This document shows, in pieces, positions 20,955 to 29,986 of a stretch of DNA of 64,000 nt. The stretch lies in the NCBI GenBank assembly GCA_040285825.1, contig JAUPSS010000003.1, positions 3,348,001 through 3,412,000 of the forward strand, in the 5' to 3' direction. The stretch is from Eukaryota sp. TZLM1-RC (taxonomy: Eukaryota; Metamonada: BaSk clade). Both the position numbers and the translations under genes were made by a program. The notes under the pieces were generated by a model. That model searched no databases. It saw only the letters and a list, made by a program, of their open reading frames with translations, and was not told the origin of the DNA. The number at the start of each line of letters is the position of its first letter. The stretch's first letter is position 1.

Positions 20955-22285
20955 TTTACGATAATAACTTCATAACTGATGGGACGAAATTCATTGAACC
21001 AAGATTTTCTCTATAGAATCTTGATCTGCTTGCTGTCTAGCTAAAGCTCCTCTTATTCGATGGAAAAACTGAGGTAGTCTATTAATAATGGCAAATTGAA
21101 TTCGCCATAAAAAGATATCAATTCTTTTCATTGTTTTTTCTTGAACCATTTTTTGGAAATCATTCAAAAAAATTCCTGCTTCTACTGATAGTCTTCCGTT
21201 AATAAAAAATAGGAAAGCAATTAAAACAAGTGGTGTATTTCTACCAGTATTAGCTTCTTCGATATCTTTGTCTCATTTGCTATGTTTTTTTGGCTTTAAA
21301 TTCGAAAACATCCACATGATTAAGTTTTTGATGGTCTAGGCTGTTGGTTATGTGACATACAGTAGATTTAATGTAATTTATTACAAAGAGGAATTGTTTT
21401 CTCTCTTCTTGTACCAATAGGCGGAAACTAATTAAACTAATTATTATACTAAAGCTATTAATACTGTTCAAGACTAACATTTTCTTCTTTGAACCAAAGT
21501 GTAATTTGCAACATTATAGGAGACAAAGTCAACAACAGTTTCAGATGTCTCTATCCAATCACAGTATATAACACCTCTATCATCAAACCAAAATTATTCA
21601 ATGGCAGTGTTTGTTTCAGCAGAGGCTCTTTGATAGACGAAATTCTTGCAGTTTGTGCCGTATTAAAAACAGTGTCTCTAACAGCATCATGTGTTATCAA
21701 TTTCGAACAATTCAGAGCATGATGCAAAGTGAGTTGATGTGAAATCGAACAAATACATTATTCTTTTAATAATAATTGATTAATGGGAATATTCAAATAT
21801 AATCTCATATTTATTACAAACGCTTCATTATTCGAACATAATCCAAATTTTCGTGGCACAATGGTCACAAACAGTGAAGAATCTGATGACTGGGTTTCAC
21901 AATCACCTTTTCCACTAACAATGAGTGAATATCTTGATTTACAACAGCCAAGCTGCACATATTATTAAAAAGATCATTTTCATACATTCCAGTCAATCGT
22001 TTCTGTTATGTTCGAAGAGTGTATTTCAAATTTAAAAAATTCTTTTCAAGTATATTGTCATTGAATGATTGGGGAAAGCATCGACTCCATTTTTCTACAT
22101 CGATTTTTGAAATTTCTTCATTTAATGCAAAAATAGTAGAACTTTGCGTTGTCATTAATAAATCTTCCCAATCTGCAAATCTTTCAGAAAACTCACAAAT
22201 TGTACTTCTGCATCCACCGATAAAAGCACACGAAGGAAGAATAGAAGCCTTTGTCCAACCTAAACCGCAATAATGTGGACTAAGA
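20955..22285 (-). mobile_element. Decayed family-A copy A5
   Basis: The sequence follows the family-A 3' half from the tail (TAACTTCATAACTGATGGGA) to the GGLGWTK region, which here ends at 22285 (AATGTGGACTAAG). Many substitutions and small deletions break all frames; short remnants are at 21758-21958 and 22006-22452. No target-site duplication is visible. A solo LTR sits inside at 21329-21479, so this copy is older than that insertion. Confidence 0.85.
21329..21479 (-). mobile_element. Solo LTR of the gypsy-type family (151 bp)
   Basis: Splits the conserved family-A sequence AGTTTTCTTCT of copy A5. Flanks are TTTT at 21325-21328 and 21480-21483, a 4-bp duplication. In minus orientation it begins TGTTAGTCTTGAACAGTATT and ends CCTAGACCATCA, i.e. 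TG...CA. It aligns with the bases after the gypsy-like coding region at 62614 (TGTTAGTCTTGAATAGTA...TTCCGCCTATTAG...CAATTCCTTTTCGTAAT). That identifies both as LTRs of one family. Confidence 0.85.
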
Positions 22286-22666
22286 ACCAAATGCAATATC
22301 GAAAACAAAGAGAACTTGAAAAGGATGAATTGGGCAACTAAAAAGTTCGACAAGTAGTTCCATGGGGTTTGAGGCAGTGTAATCAATCCAAAACGATGTG
22401 GAATCGATATACTAATTCTGCAATAAATTATTCTGATGTTGGCTGCAGACATTTTCGATGGAAGACAGAGAAATCAGAGGTGTTCAAGAAACAACAGTCT
22501 CGAACCAATGTTATTGAACCCACTGATGCAAGCCTGAAAGAAGTTGGAAAGGATTCTGAAGGTGATGATATACCGATGAGTCTGATTCTACAACCAAAAG
22601 TCAATACATTGATACGAGTAGCGAAAGCGAAAAAAACTTGGACTATCAAGCTTGGATTTATTTGCT
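22286..22666. other. Intergenic stretch of unknown nature
   Basis: Follows the truncated end of A5. A plus-strand frame at 22369-22698 is open but begins with TTG and overlaps the end of the racemase gene. Its translation (for example RTNVIEPTDASLKEVGKDSE) is not recognised. I do not call a gene. Confidence 0.4.
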
Positions 22667-23854
22667 TTAAACATACTTCCTACCGACATACTTACTAGTG
22701 AAAGCCTTGAGCAATGTTGAATAATTAATACCAAATGTCAAAGTATCTCCAACAACCATACTTTTACCGGAATTAGTGACATCAACTATCAAATGATCTG
22801 AGCTTGCACCCAAAATTTCAACACCTTCATCCAAGGGAACCAAATTTTCACAATCAGCATCCTGCTCACCGAGAGCTAATATGGCTCTTTTTACCATTCC
22901 ATTATCCTTCGGAGGGGAAGGCGTTTCACCAAATGCATTCATACCAATGGTTCCAGTAGGTATACTGGGTTTCGTTCGAAGTTCAACAATTTCAGCCTCA
23001 ATAGTGAATGCATCAGAGACACAACCGTTGATTAGCTTACCAAAGGCACACTCACGACCCAGCAACAGGGATTCACCTAGGCGCAAGTTGTTAATGAAAG
23101 GGGGAAGACTACCAGCTTCCAACAAGTAAAAAGAGGAAGAATTACCGCCTGAGATAATCTCCAAATCACAGTATTTGCTTACCTAGAGTTACGATTAGGG
23201 TTGTGGACTTACCTTGTTGGCAATGTCAGCCAGTTTACCGAGGTTAGTTTCATCAGGGAGTACACCTCCATAACATGTAAGATTTACACCAATTCCTGTA
23301 AGAGAAATATTTTCAAGTTTCTTGACAACATTTGGGAAGGAACCAGTGATTCCCGAACTTTGAGAATGATCAACAAGCTCTGATGATACTGTTGTTGAGT
23401 TAGCGAAGTAAGGAATCATGGAAAACAGTTCCTCTTCGTGCATTCCTTCCCGGAGATCACCAAGTTCCAGCATGAGGATAACATTGTGAACCTTATGGAA
23501 CATCTTGGCAGATGCATTCAAGGCAACAAGAGTTTCCCATTCTGAAACTAGACTATAGTCGACAGTCTCAACGACCTGGTTGATCTCCGAAATCATAGGA
23601 ATACGTAGATGAAGGAGCTTGATAGAGGGAAAAGTCCTTCTTAACTCTATTAGATTTTGGATACGACTATCAGCCAGCATGTCAAATCCGGCGTTTATGA
23701 GGGTTTCTGCCACTTTTGGGTCAGCACAAACACCCTTAGTGACAGCACAAGGTTGAACCTTGTGCTTTCTACATGTACTCAGAATGTTGGTCGCATTTGA
23801 GTGAACCTTGCTCAAGGAGATGAGCAAGGAGGGAAGTACGGTTGAGGTTACCAT
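22667..23854 (-). CDS. Ornithine/alanine racemase-like PLP enzyme (COG3457 type), two exons
   Basis: Exon 1 is 23213-23854 and exon 2 is 22667-23182, joined across a 30-nt intron in phase 0; the product has 385 residues. Fold-type III PLP racemase: the Schiff-base lysine is K40 in AVTKGVC. Next come NAGFDMLADSRIQNLIELR, VILMLELGDLREGM, GIGVNLTCYGG, and across the splice site the predicted EIISGGNSSSFYL. Then NNLRLGESLLLGRE, AFTIEAEIVELRTKPSIPTG and EILGASSDHLIVDVT. These match the bacterial family that includes clostridial ornithine racemase far better than alanine racemase proper. In those bacteria it interconverts L- and D-ornithine in ornithine fermentation; substrate here is inferred. The first 11 codons are duplicated upstream (24785-24817). 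Confidence 0.88.
23183..23212 (-). other. 30-nt intron in the racemase gene
   Basis: In sense direction it starts GTAAGTCCACAACC and ends CGTAACTCTAG. Removing it joins ...LADIANK to VSKYCDLEIISGGN, restoring the family motif I.EIISGGNSSS with the frame intact. Unspliced, the frame meets a stop soon after the donor. A CTAAT-like branch site may lie about 12 bases from the acceptor. Confidence 0.85.
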
Positions 23855-24077
23855 AAAATTAACTAAGGAGATGGGAAAGAATTGTTATCACACTACTAGT
23901 AGAATGAATACGGTGAATTTCTACCAAAACGCACTTCTGGCTTTTGACCAATTCATGCAATCTTGATAGACGTTAAGCATACTTTAGATCTATCACTATA
24001 TGATATCACGATCAAATGATAGTTAAAGCAGCAACATCACAATACGCGTACAGTTAAAGCACTTATCTACACGGTCT

Positions 24078-24092
24078 CCGGAGCACCTCCGG
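24078..24092. repeat. GC-rich hairpin after the Fanzor frame (also at 25041-25055)
   Basis: CCGGAG CAC CTCCGG is a perfect 6-bp stem with a 3-base loop, unusually GC-rich for this region. It lies about 20-34 bases downstream of the Fanzor-like stop codon in both tandem units. TnpB/Fanzor guide RNAs typically come from the 3' end of the gene and beyond, so the position is suggestive. It could equally be a chance palindrome. Confidence 0.4.
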
Positions 24093-24111
24093 TCTTTCAT
24101 TGCGGTAGTGC

Positions 24112-24767
24112 TCACTTATGGCAATCTCCAGTTGGTTTCAGGGAGGCTGAGATGTCCCTCGACCAGAGTGTCTGACATTGAGGGCAAACAAACTTATCAT
24201 TGTGCACCATCCCATCATCGTGATACAACTTTTGATTGAATACCTGACAGCAATTCGTTTTGGCAGATGTGTAGAATTCATCTCCATTGGCCTTCACATA
24301 TGTAAAATGTTTCTGAATCTCCTTCAAAAAGCGCTTCCGTGGGGATTTCACAGCTTGTCTTGATGGCCCGTCACCTCCACTACCAAAACAAATTATGGTT
24401 TCTCTTCCATTAACCATTAGTTTAATTTTTTCAATAAATCCCATTATTCTTTTTTGCCTTCTTATAAAAAATTAAACTTGTTGCGGTGCTGGACTCGGCG
24501 ATCTACATTTATCAGTAGTTGGTCTTATATAGTTCTCGGACTGAAGTCGGGATTCCTGATTTCTTCCTGTGTCGGTACCCACATCAAAGGCTTTGCTATC
24601 TCATTAAGATATTTGTGTAAATTCTTAGCAAAATAGCAATTTAGTGATGCTTGGGCCAAGACAGGTGGTTGAATGATCTTCTGTGCCTTTGGATTTAGAA
24701 CAAGGTCCAAAAGTTGGTGGTCAACATTGTTATTATCTATTCTTGATCCAATTGAATAACCGCACAA
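24112..24767 (-). pseudogene. Fanzor-like (TnpB-type RNA-guided nuclease) fragment, unit 1
   Basis: The older-looking of the two tandem copies. The frame 24112-24444 carries the RuvC-II/zinc-ribbon/RuvC-III part: ETIICFGSGGDG, SPRKRFLKEIQKH, GDEFYTSAKTNCCQVFNQKL, then CPQCQTLWSRDISAS. Upstream (24525-24767) are the same residues as unit 2 from CGYSIGSRIDNNN onward. The two parts are out of frame with each other. An extra stop precedes MGFIEKIKL (PQQ-stop), which is a tyrosine codon in unit 2. Confidence 0.7.
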
Positions 24768-25074
24768 ATTTTTTCTGGTTGGAGGAGCAAGGAGGGAAGT
24801 ACGGTTGAGGTTACCATAAAATTAACTAAGGAGATGGGAAAGAATTGTTATCACACTACTAGTAGAATGAATACGGTGAATTTCTACCAAAACGCACTTC
24901 TGGCTTTTGACCAATTCATGCAATCTTGATAGACGTTAAGCATACTTTAGATCTATCACTATATGATATCACGATCAAATGATAGTTAAAGCAGCAACAT
25001 CACAATACGCGTACAGTTAAAGCACTTATCTACACGGTCTCCGGAGCACCTCCGGTCTTTCATTGCGGTAGTGC

Positions 25075-25877
25075 TCACTTATGGCAATCTCCAGTTGGTT
25101 TCAGGGAGGCTGAGATGTCCCTCGACCAGAGTGTCTGACATTGAGGGCAAACAAACTTTTCATTGTTCACCATCCCATCATTGTGATACAACTTTTGATT
25201 GAATACCTTACAGCAATTCGTTTTGGCAGATGTGTAGAATTCATCTCCATTGGCCTTCACATATGTAAAATGTTTCTGAATCTCCTTCAAAAAGCGCTTC
25301 CGTGGGGATTTCACAGCTTGTCTTGATGGCCCATCACCTCCACTACCAAAACAAATTATGGTTTCTCTTCCATTAACCATTAGTTTAATTTTTTCAATAA
25401 ATCCCATTATTCTTTTTTGCCTTCTTATAAAAAAATAAACTTGTTGCGGTGCTGGACTCGGCGATCTCCATTTATCAGTAGTTGGTCTTATATAGTTCTC
25501 GGACAGAAGTCGGGATTCCCGATTTCTTCCTGTGTCGGTACCCACATCAAAGGCTTTGCTATCTCATTAAGATATTTGTGTAAATTCTTAGCAAAATAGC
25601 AATTTGGTGATGCTTGGGCCAAGACAGGTGGTTGAATGATCTTCTGTGCCTTTGGATTTAGAACAAGGTCCAAAAGTTGGTGGTCAACATTGTTATTATC
25701 TATTCTTGATCCAATTGAATAACCGCACAAATTTTTTCTGGTTGGAATCAATTGCACAAAATGAGTATTCAAATGGATCAACGGAAGGAGGCTCATAGGC
25801 GTCATCAGTTCTTCGACGTTGCCTAGGACGAACCTGTTGTTGAAGTCTCGAGTGTCGCTTTCGAAATTATTTTCCAA
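25075..25877 (-). pseudogene. Fanzor-like (TnpB-type RNA-guided nuclease) fragment, unit 2
   Basis: The longer copy. The N-terminal part (25488-25877) has MSLLPLIHLNTHFVQLIPTR then IGSRIDNNNVDHQLLDLVL, resembling the segment that precedes the RuvC domain in Fanzors. The other frame (25075-25545) has FDVGTDTGRNRES, which fits RuvC-I. It continues with CFGSGGDGPSRQAVKSPRKR, DEFYTSAKTNCCKVFN, and CPQCQTLWSRDISAS, which fits the zinc ribbon plus the RuvC-III (N)RD motif. Fanzors are eukaryotic relatives of TnpB, nucleases guided by a 3'-encoded RNA. The two frames overlap with a shift, no intron with usual splice sites joins them, and the total (about 265 residues) is shorter than usual. It is therefore probably a remnant. 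The N-terminal frame begins with TTG, not ATG. Confidence 0.7.
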
Positions 25878-25922
25878 TTAATATTAAATTATTTAAATCT
25901 TTTTGACATCAGAATTAATGAA

Positions 25923-26463
25923 ATGTTCGTTAGAAGAATCACAAGGGTCAATAGTCATGGCATCTACAACGATGCAGCTGCCATTCAAGACAGAAAGAAC
26001 CAACTCAACTCTTGTGAGACCCAAAGAGACTCTGTTGTAACTTCTACTATCAATACTGGGGTATTCAAGGATCAGTTTGATATCAATGGATCAAAATAGG
26101 AATCCTCTCTATAGGATTTGTCAAAGATCGGGTTTCTGAAATTTTACTTCACTTCTTGCTCTAAAAAAATATACTCGTCTTTTGGAACTCTGCTTCAATG
26201 GCAGCGTTGAATAAAAAGAGAACAAAAATCGTTTGTGGGTATGTGCAATTATTTTCATTTTGTTTTCCCAAGTTTATGACCAAAAATCTTTTGAATTTAA
26301 GATCAATAACGGCATTGAGAAGAACAATGCATTTCTCAAAGAATACAACTTCAATGGTCTTAGAGAACAGGAAAAACTTGGTAGAATGTTGGAGATCTTT
26401 AATTCTTTGAAAACAAAATGTGATTGTCCACATAAAAGAAAGCAACAAACAAAAATCCATTGA
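25923..26463 (+). other. Region with small unassigned open frames
   Basis: Frame 25923-26099 starts with ATG and encodes 58 residues (MFVRRITRVNSHGIYNDAAA and onward to KDQFDINGSK). A second candidate begins MAALNKKRTKIV at 26198. It could join FYDQKSFEFKINNGIEKN... ending at 26463 if a 38-base GTGGGT...CCCAAG intron were removed. Both look somewhat protein-like but I recognise neither and the splice site is weak. Treat as possible small genes. Confidence 0.25.
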
Positions 26464-26630
26464 ATATCGTTATCGTTGATTCGTCTATTCTAAAATGTTT
26501 TTGATCTTTAAAATTACATTTTCTAAGTCTTTCTTTTGTATTAATTGCGAATAAGTCCTACAAAAATTGGATTTTAAAAACTGGAAAAATTAAAGAACAA
26601 TTTATTGACAGAAAAAGTGTTGAAAAACAC

Positions 26631-28331
26631 CTAAAGAAACAAATTTTTAAAATTTTCGTCAATGTGAAAATGTTGACGCCTTCTTGACCGTCTTCTTGAC
26701 CTTGATTGATTATTTGATTGCTTTTGCTCGTTAGCAAATGCAGTTCTGGCAAAGCTGACGAGTTCCCACCTTGAAGAAAGTGTTTTAAGAGCGAACTGAT
26801 CCTTTAAACTTAATGTACATCTTTTGGTGGATAAACTTGGCACGGAATAGTCAATATATTCAAATTTTTCGTCAAATGTTCGGTAATATTGCAACAATTC
26901 AACAAAAGGATCGTTGATGATTGAAGATAAATGCTTGTTGAGCAAACCAAACTCAATTGTTGAAATTTTAAATAATTCAACAAAATGTCTACAATTGAGC
27001 TCAACTTCCTTATTAAATTTTGCAAGAGAAAGAGCAATTTGAAGATGATTGAGAAGAGACCGCTCTGTCCGAACCATTAAATTGTCCAAATTTTCAAACT
27101 TCCTGATAACTTCATCATGCATCTGAAAATTTTCCACAAAACAGGTTAAGAACACCCAAAAAGAAACAATTTTTGGTGGTCGAAGATTAAATTTAATATC
27201 ATAATCCAAATGAAACCTGTTAATAATCTTGCTGATTAATTGAGAATCACAAGATCTACCAATCAAAATTAAGGGTCGTTTAGATGATTGAATTAACTGG
27301 ATAATGACTTTTTCATCAATCTGATCATCACTGTCAAGATCATCAAGTATAATTACCCCCCTTTGATTGAGTCCACGTGATCTCGACTCCAAATTTTCAA
27401 AATTTGAGCAACTGTCTTGTTTTAAAAACATCAAAGACTTTGTAATTAATCCTTCGTGTATTGAATTGAACCATTCCTTGGAACGAACAATTTCACTCCC
27501 AAAGGTAAGACAATTGAAATTTATTAAACTGGTGATAAAAGAGATCAGTGAGCTCTTCTCTGACCCTGATGGACCTGTTATCAATAAGATTCGTTTTGGT
27601 GCTCCCAATATTTCGTCATCTGCTTCATCGTCAGAGGAGGGTAAATACTCTTCATCAATCACTTTATCAATCATTTTTTGATTGGATGATTCAAGAGATT
27701 TTCCAGACCCTTCGAGATCAGACTCAATTTGAAAGAAAAAAGAGCAAATGTCACGTACAATCCTAACTGTTGAAGGATCAATACTGCTCAAAAATTCAAA
27801 AATTTCAGAAAACGTCACCCCATTCTGTGAAATAATCTCTACTACTTTTTCACAAACAAGACAATTGCCCATAGATGCATGCTTCTCGGTGTAATAAAGA
27901 AGTGCAACAAGATGAGCCAAGGAGAGGTAGCGATCGGCAAGGGGTTTAAAGGGATCCATTAGACCGAGGAGACGAACAAGGTCAATGATACAGGTGGAGA
28001 GAGGGGCACCAATGGGAAGAGGGTCTAGAGGAGGTAATGGAAGAAGGGAAGAGGAAAAGTAGTGGGAGGGAGAATGTTGAAACCAACGGCAAGGTGAACA
28101 AGGAACGTGTGGAGAATGGTCGTCAGAATCAGAGGAGATGGAACCATCTGAGATATCAACAATGTCAGATGAAATAGATGAAGAAGCTTTGGGTGGAGAC
28201 TTTGGTGAAAGAGGGGAAGAAGCTTTGGGTGGAGACTGTGGGGAAGGTTGAGCACTTGATTTGGGAGATCTCCAGAAGTGTTCTAGCTTCGGTTGTTTAT
28301 GTGAAGATGGTGATGAAACACGGCGTTTCAT
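26631..28331 (-). CDS. AAA+ clamp-loader-like protein with PIP box (ELG1/ATAD5- or RAD17-like)
   Basis: 566 residues from ATG 28331. At the N-terminus a PCNA-interacting peptide is visible (QPKLEHFW, fitting QxxLxxFW) in a Ser/Pro-rich tail. The core has RILLITGPSGSEKSSL in the Walker A position and GVIILDDLDSDD as Walker B. Then come SSKRPLILIGRSCD and a lid-like helical region NLMVRTERSLLNHLQIALSL. This order (PIP motif, P-loop, DD, KRP-[LI]IL) recalls ELG1/ATAD5, which unloads PCNA, and more loosely RAD17. Walker A has Glu (GAG) where Gly is expected before Lys, so nucleotide binding may be impaired. The C-terminus is basic (SRSRRRSRRR). No intron is evident. Confidence 0.55.
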   Translation of the reverse strand: MKRRVSSPSSHKQPKLEHFWRSPKSSAQPSPQSPPKASSPLSPKSPPKASSSISSDIVDISDGSISSDSDDHSPHVPCSPCRWFQHSPSHYFSSSLLPLPPLDPLPIGAPLSTCIIDLVRLLGLMDPFKPLADRYLSLAHLVALLYYTEKHASMGNCLVCEKVVEIISQNGVTFSEIFEFLSSIDPSTVRIVRDICSFFFQIESDLEGSGKSLESSNQKMIDKVIDEEYLPSSDDEADDEILGAPKRILLITGPSGSEKSSLISFITSLINFNCLTFGSEIVRSKEWFNSIHEGLITKSLMFLKQDSCSNFENLESRSRGLNQRGVIILDDLDSDDQIDEKVIIQLIQSSKRPLILIGRSCDSQLISKIINRFHLDYDIKFNLRPPKIVSFWVFLTCFVENFQMHDEVIRKFENLDNLMVRTERSLLNHLQIALSLAKFNKEVELNCRHFVELFKISTIEFGLLNKHLSSIINDPFVELLQYYRTFDEKFEYIDYSVPSLSTKRCTLSLKDQFALKTLSSRWELVSFARTAFANEQKQSNNQSRSRRRSRRRQHFHIDENFKNLFL

Positions 28332-29530
28332 GAGGGTACAACCTGACAGTAGGTCCTTGAATAGCTGTGTTTGCCACTGGTATCCGAACAACTAATTTCT
28401 GAAATGAATAAGTCATCCTTCATTTGTTCACATTCTATTACTTTGCCTTGATTTGTTCTCTCTTGTCTAACATTTTACAGCATACTTGTTCGTTTGCAAT
28501 TTTGATCAATTGATTCATTCATATAAGAAAAATGTTGATCACAGACACTATTCTTGGACACAACATCCAGTGATTAACATAAAATATGATCAAGGTGATG
28601 GTTCCTCATCTTGTAGTTTGGTGATTTGCTTCATTCAGCTTCATTCACACCAAAACAAAATTGAGGCGAATAGTTTATGGTCACTGTTTGTGTTGAATGC
28701 ACCTCAGTAAAATACGCTTTATGTTATTGCCCTACTCATGTTGTTAGTATTCAGCTGACCTTTTGCACATGGCAAATAGGAGTCACAAGAACTTCAGATT
28801 CATGACTTACATTGGATAAGCCCTCGAGGGAAGAGAGCAAATCTTGACAGTATAATTGCATAATTGAACTGTTCAATTGTGATATTTTTTTCCCTCTCTT
28901 CAAAACCCCTTTGTTTTTTGGGGTATGAAAGATGTAGAATTTTAAGTTTGCTGTATAGTTTCTCGTTGGAATATAAAAAACAGCTAAAAAATTGTCATAT
29001 AGTAGGAACCAAAACAAACATAGTGGTCTAAAAGATCACTCAATACTGATACACCAATCGTATATGAAGGTGCACTCCATTCCAGGAGTTCCGTATTCTT
29101 GACCCAAATAAATAAGATTGATTCAACTGCAGCACGAATAAAAACAATTAAAATAGAAAACTTCAATCAAAATCAGCTTGAAAGGGAAACCATAGGACCA
29201 TTACAGAGGTCAATTGTCTCACTACACAGGCCGTTCCGTTCCATAGGTTATGATATTCCCGTTTTTCACCTAGTGGTTAACCTTTCACGTGACGTGTGAC
29301 CTTCAGTGTCGAGGGAAACCCTCTGTTGTCCATTTGTTGCACTGTAGAGTATGACAAAAGCCGATATCTTCCATCAGTATTCAAGGGCAAGTAACAGTGA
29401 CATTGTAAGTTTGCCACAATGACATCCAGCTCACAATGCTCAATTTTCAGCCCTTCTCGAAAAGTCAAAAAAGATCCAAATAACGTTTTAGAAAAGGAAA
29501 TCTCAGAACAAAGTTGTATGTTGTGACTCA
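28332..29530. other. Intergenic, about 1.2 kb
   Basis: Lies between the AAA+ gene and the CCCH gene. Frames at 28486-28710 (+) and 29099-29299 (+) begin with TTG. The former reads HPVINIKYDQGDGSSSCSL, protein-like but not recognised. A minus frame 29277-29576 overlaps the CCCH gene and is judged a shadow. Nothing else supported. Confidence 0.4.
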
Positions 29531-29986
29531 ATGCAGCTGACGACAGTGTACAGAACGGAGATGTGGTAAGTCTCATAGTTTATACCTTGTTTATCACAGT
29601 AGATCTTTCATGGAACGAGGAATATGCAGTTTTGGAGCAAGCTGTGCTTTTGCCCACTCTGAAAAACAATTACGCCCACGAATCAGTCATCCAAAGTTTA
29701 AAACAGGTACGTACTTTTAATATGAGATTGACCCACAGAGCTTTGTAGATCCTACCACAGTCGTCCTTTTGTATGTTTGTATGGTTCCAGGTGTCGTTTT
29801 GTACATAGTGAAAACCCTCTTGTAAAGAACCGGACACGCTCTTCTTCAAAATGTGAATCAAGAGCTGTGATAATTAATGGCAACGATCGTCCTGTTATTG
29901 TTGTCGTCCCTAATTCAGATGAACCTCTCCTAGAAAGAGGACGGGACTCACCACGCCTACCATTCTTTAAAACCCTCACTACTTAA
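29531..29986 (+). CDS. Tandem CCCH zinc-finger protein, tristetraprolin (ZFP36/TIS11) type, three exons
   Basis: Exons 29531-29565, 29600-29706 and 29739-29986, separated by 34- and 32-nt introns, give 129 residues. Spliced, finger 1 is YRTEMC12-RSFMERGI-C21-SFGAS-C27-AFA-H31. The linker ends HPKFKTEL and finger 2 is C50-RSYHSRPFV-C60-LYGSR-C66-RFV-H70. Spacing is CX8CX5CX3H and CX9CX5CX3H with 18 residues between fingers, and each finger is preceded by the family's (Y/F)(K/R)TE lead-in. These features define TTP-type proteins that bind AU-rich 3' UTRs and promote mRNA decay. An in-frame stop precedes ATG 29531. The short C-terminal tail is not conserved. No unspliced frame shows both fingers. 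Confidence 0.92.
29566..29599 (+). other. 34-nt intron 1 of the CCCH gene
   Basis: GTAAGTCTCATAG...TTATCACAG. It splits the codon of C12 (TG|T), the first zinc ligand. Removing it produces TEMCRSFMERGIC. Confidence 0.88.
29707..29738 (+). other. 32-nt intron 2 of the CCCH gene
   Basis: GTACGTACTTTTAA...GACCCACAG. It splits codon 48 (G|AG). Removing it joins HPKFKT to ELCRSY, the conserved lead-in to the second finger. Confidence 0.88.

Larger units (their letters stand above)
23822..25747. repeat. 963-bp tandem duplication, two units
   Basis: Unit 1 is 23822-24784 and unit 2 is 24785-25747. They differ at only about a dozen positions by eye (for example CTTATCATTGTGCACC versus CTTTTCATTGTTCACC). 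Each unit contains the first 11 codons of the racemase, its upstream region, and the C-terminal part of the Fanzor-like frame. In unit 2 the racemase start codon leads into Fanzor antisense sequence and stops after about 25 codons. The low divergence means a recent event. Confidence 0.93.

Noticed and set aside
22369-22698. Plus-strand frame of 109 codons antisense to the end of the racemase
   Set aside because: TTG start, no known motif, and it overlaps a confidently identified gene.
28486-28710. Protein-like frame preceded by a TTTTACAG acceptor-like site
   Set aside because: No donor or upstream exon could be joined in frame and no family recognised.
29277-29576. Minus-strand frame of 99 codons starting with ATG
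   Set aside because: Overlaps the first exon and intron of the CCCH gene and matches no family; judged a shadow.
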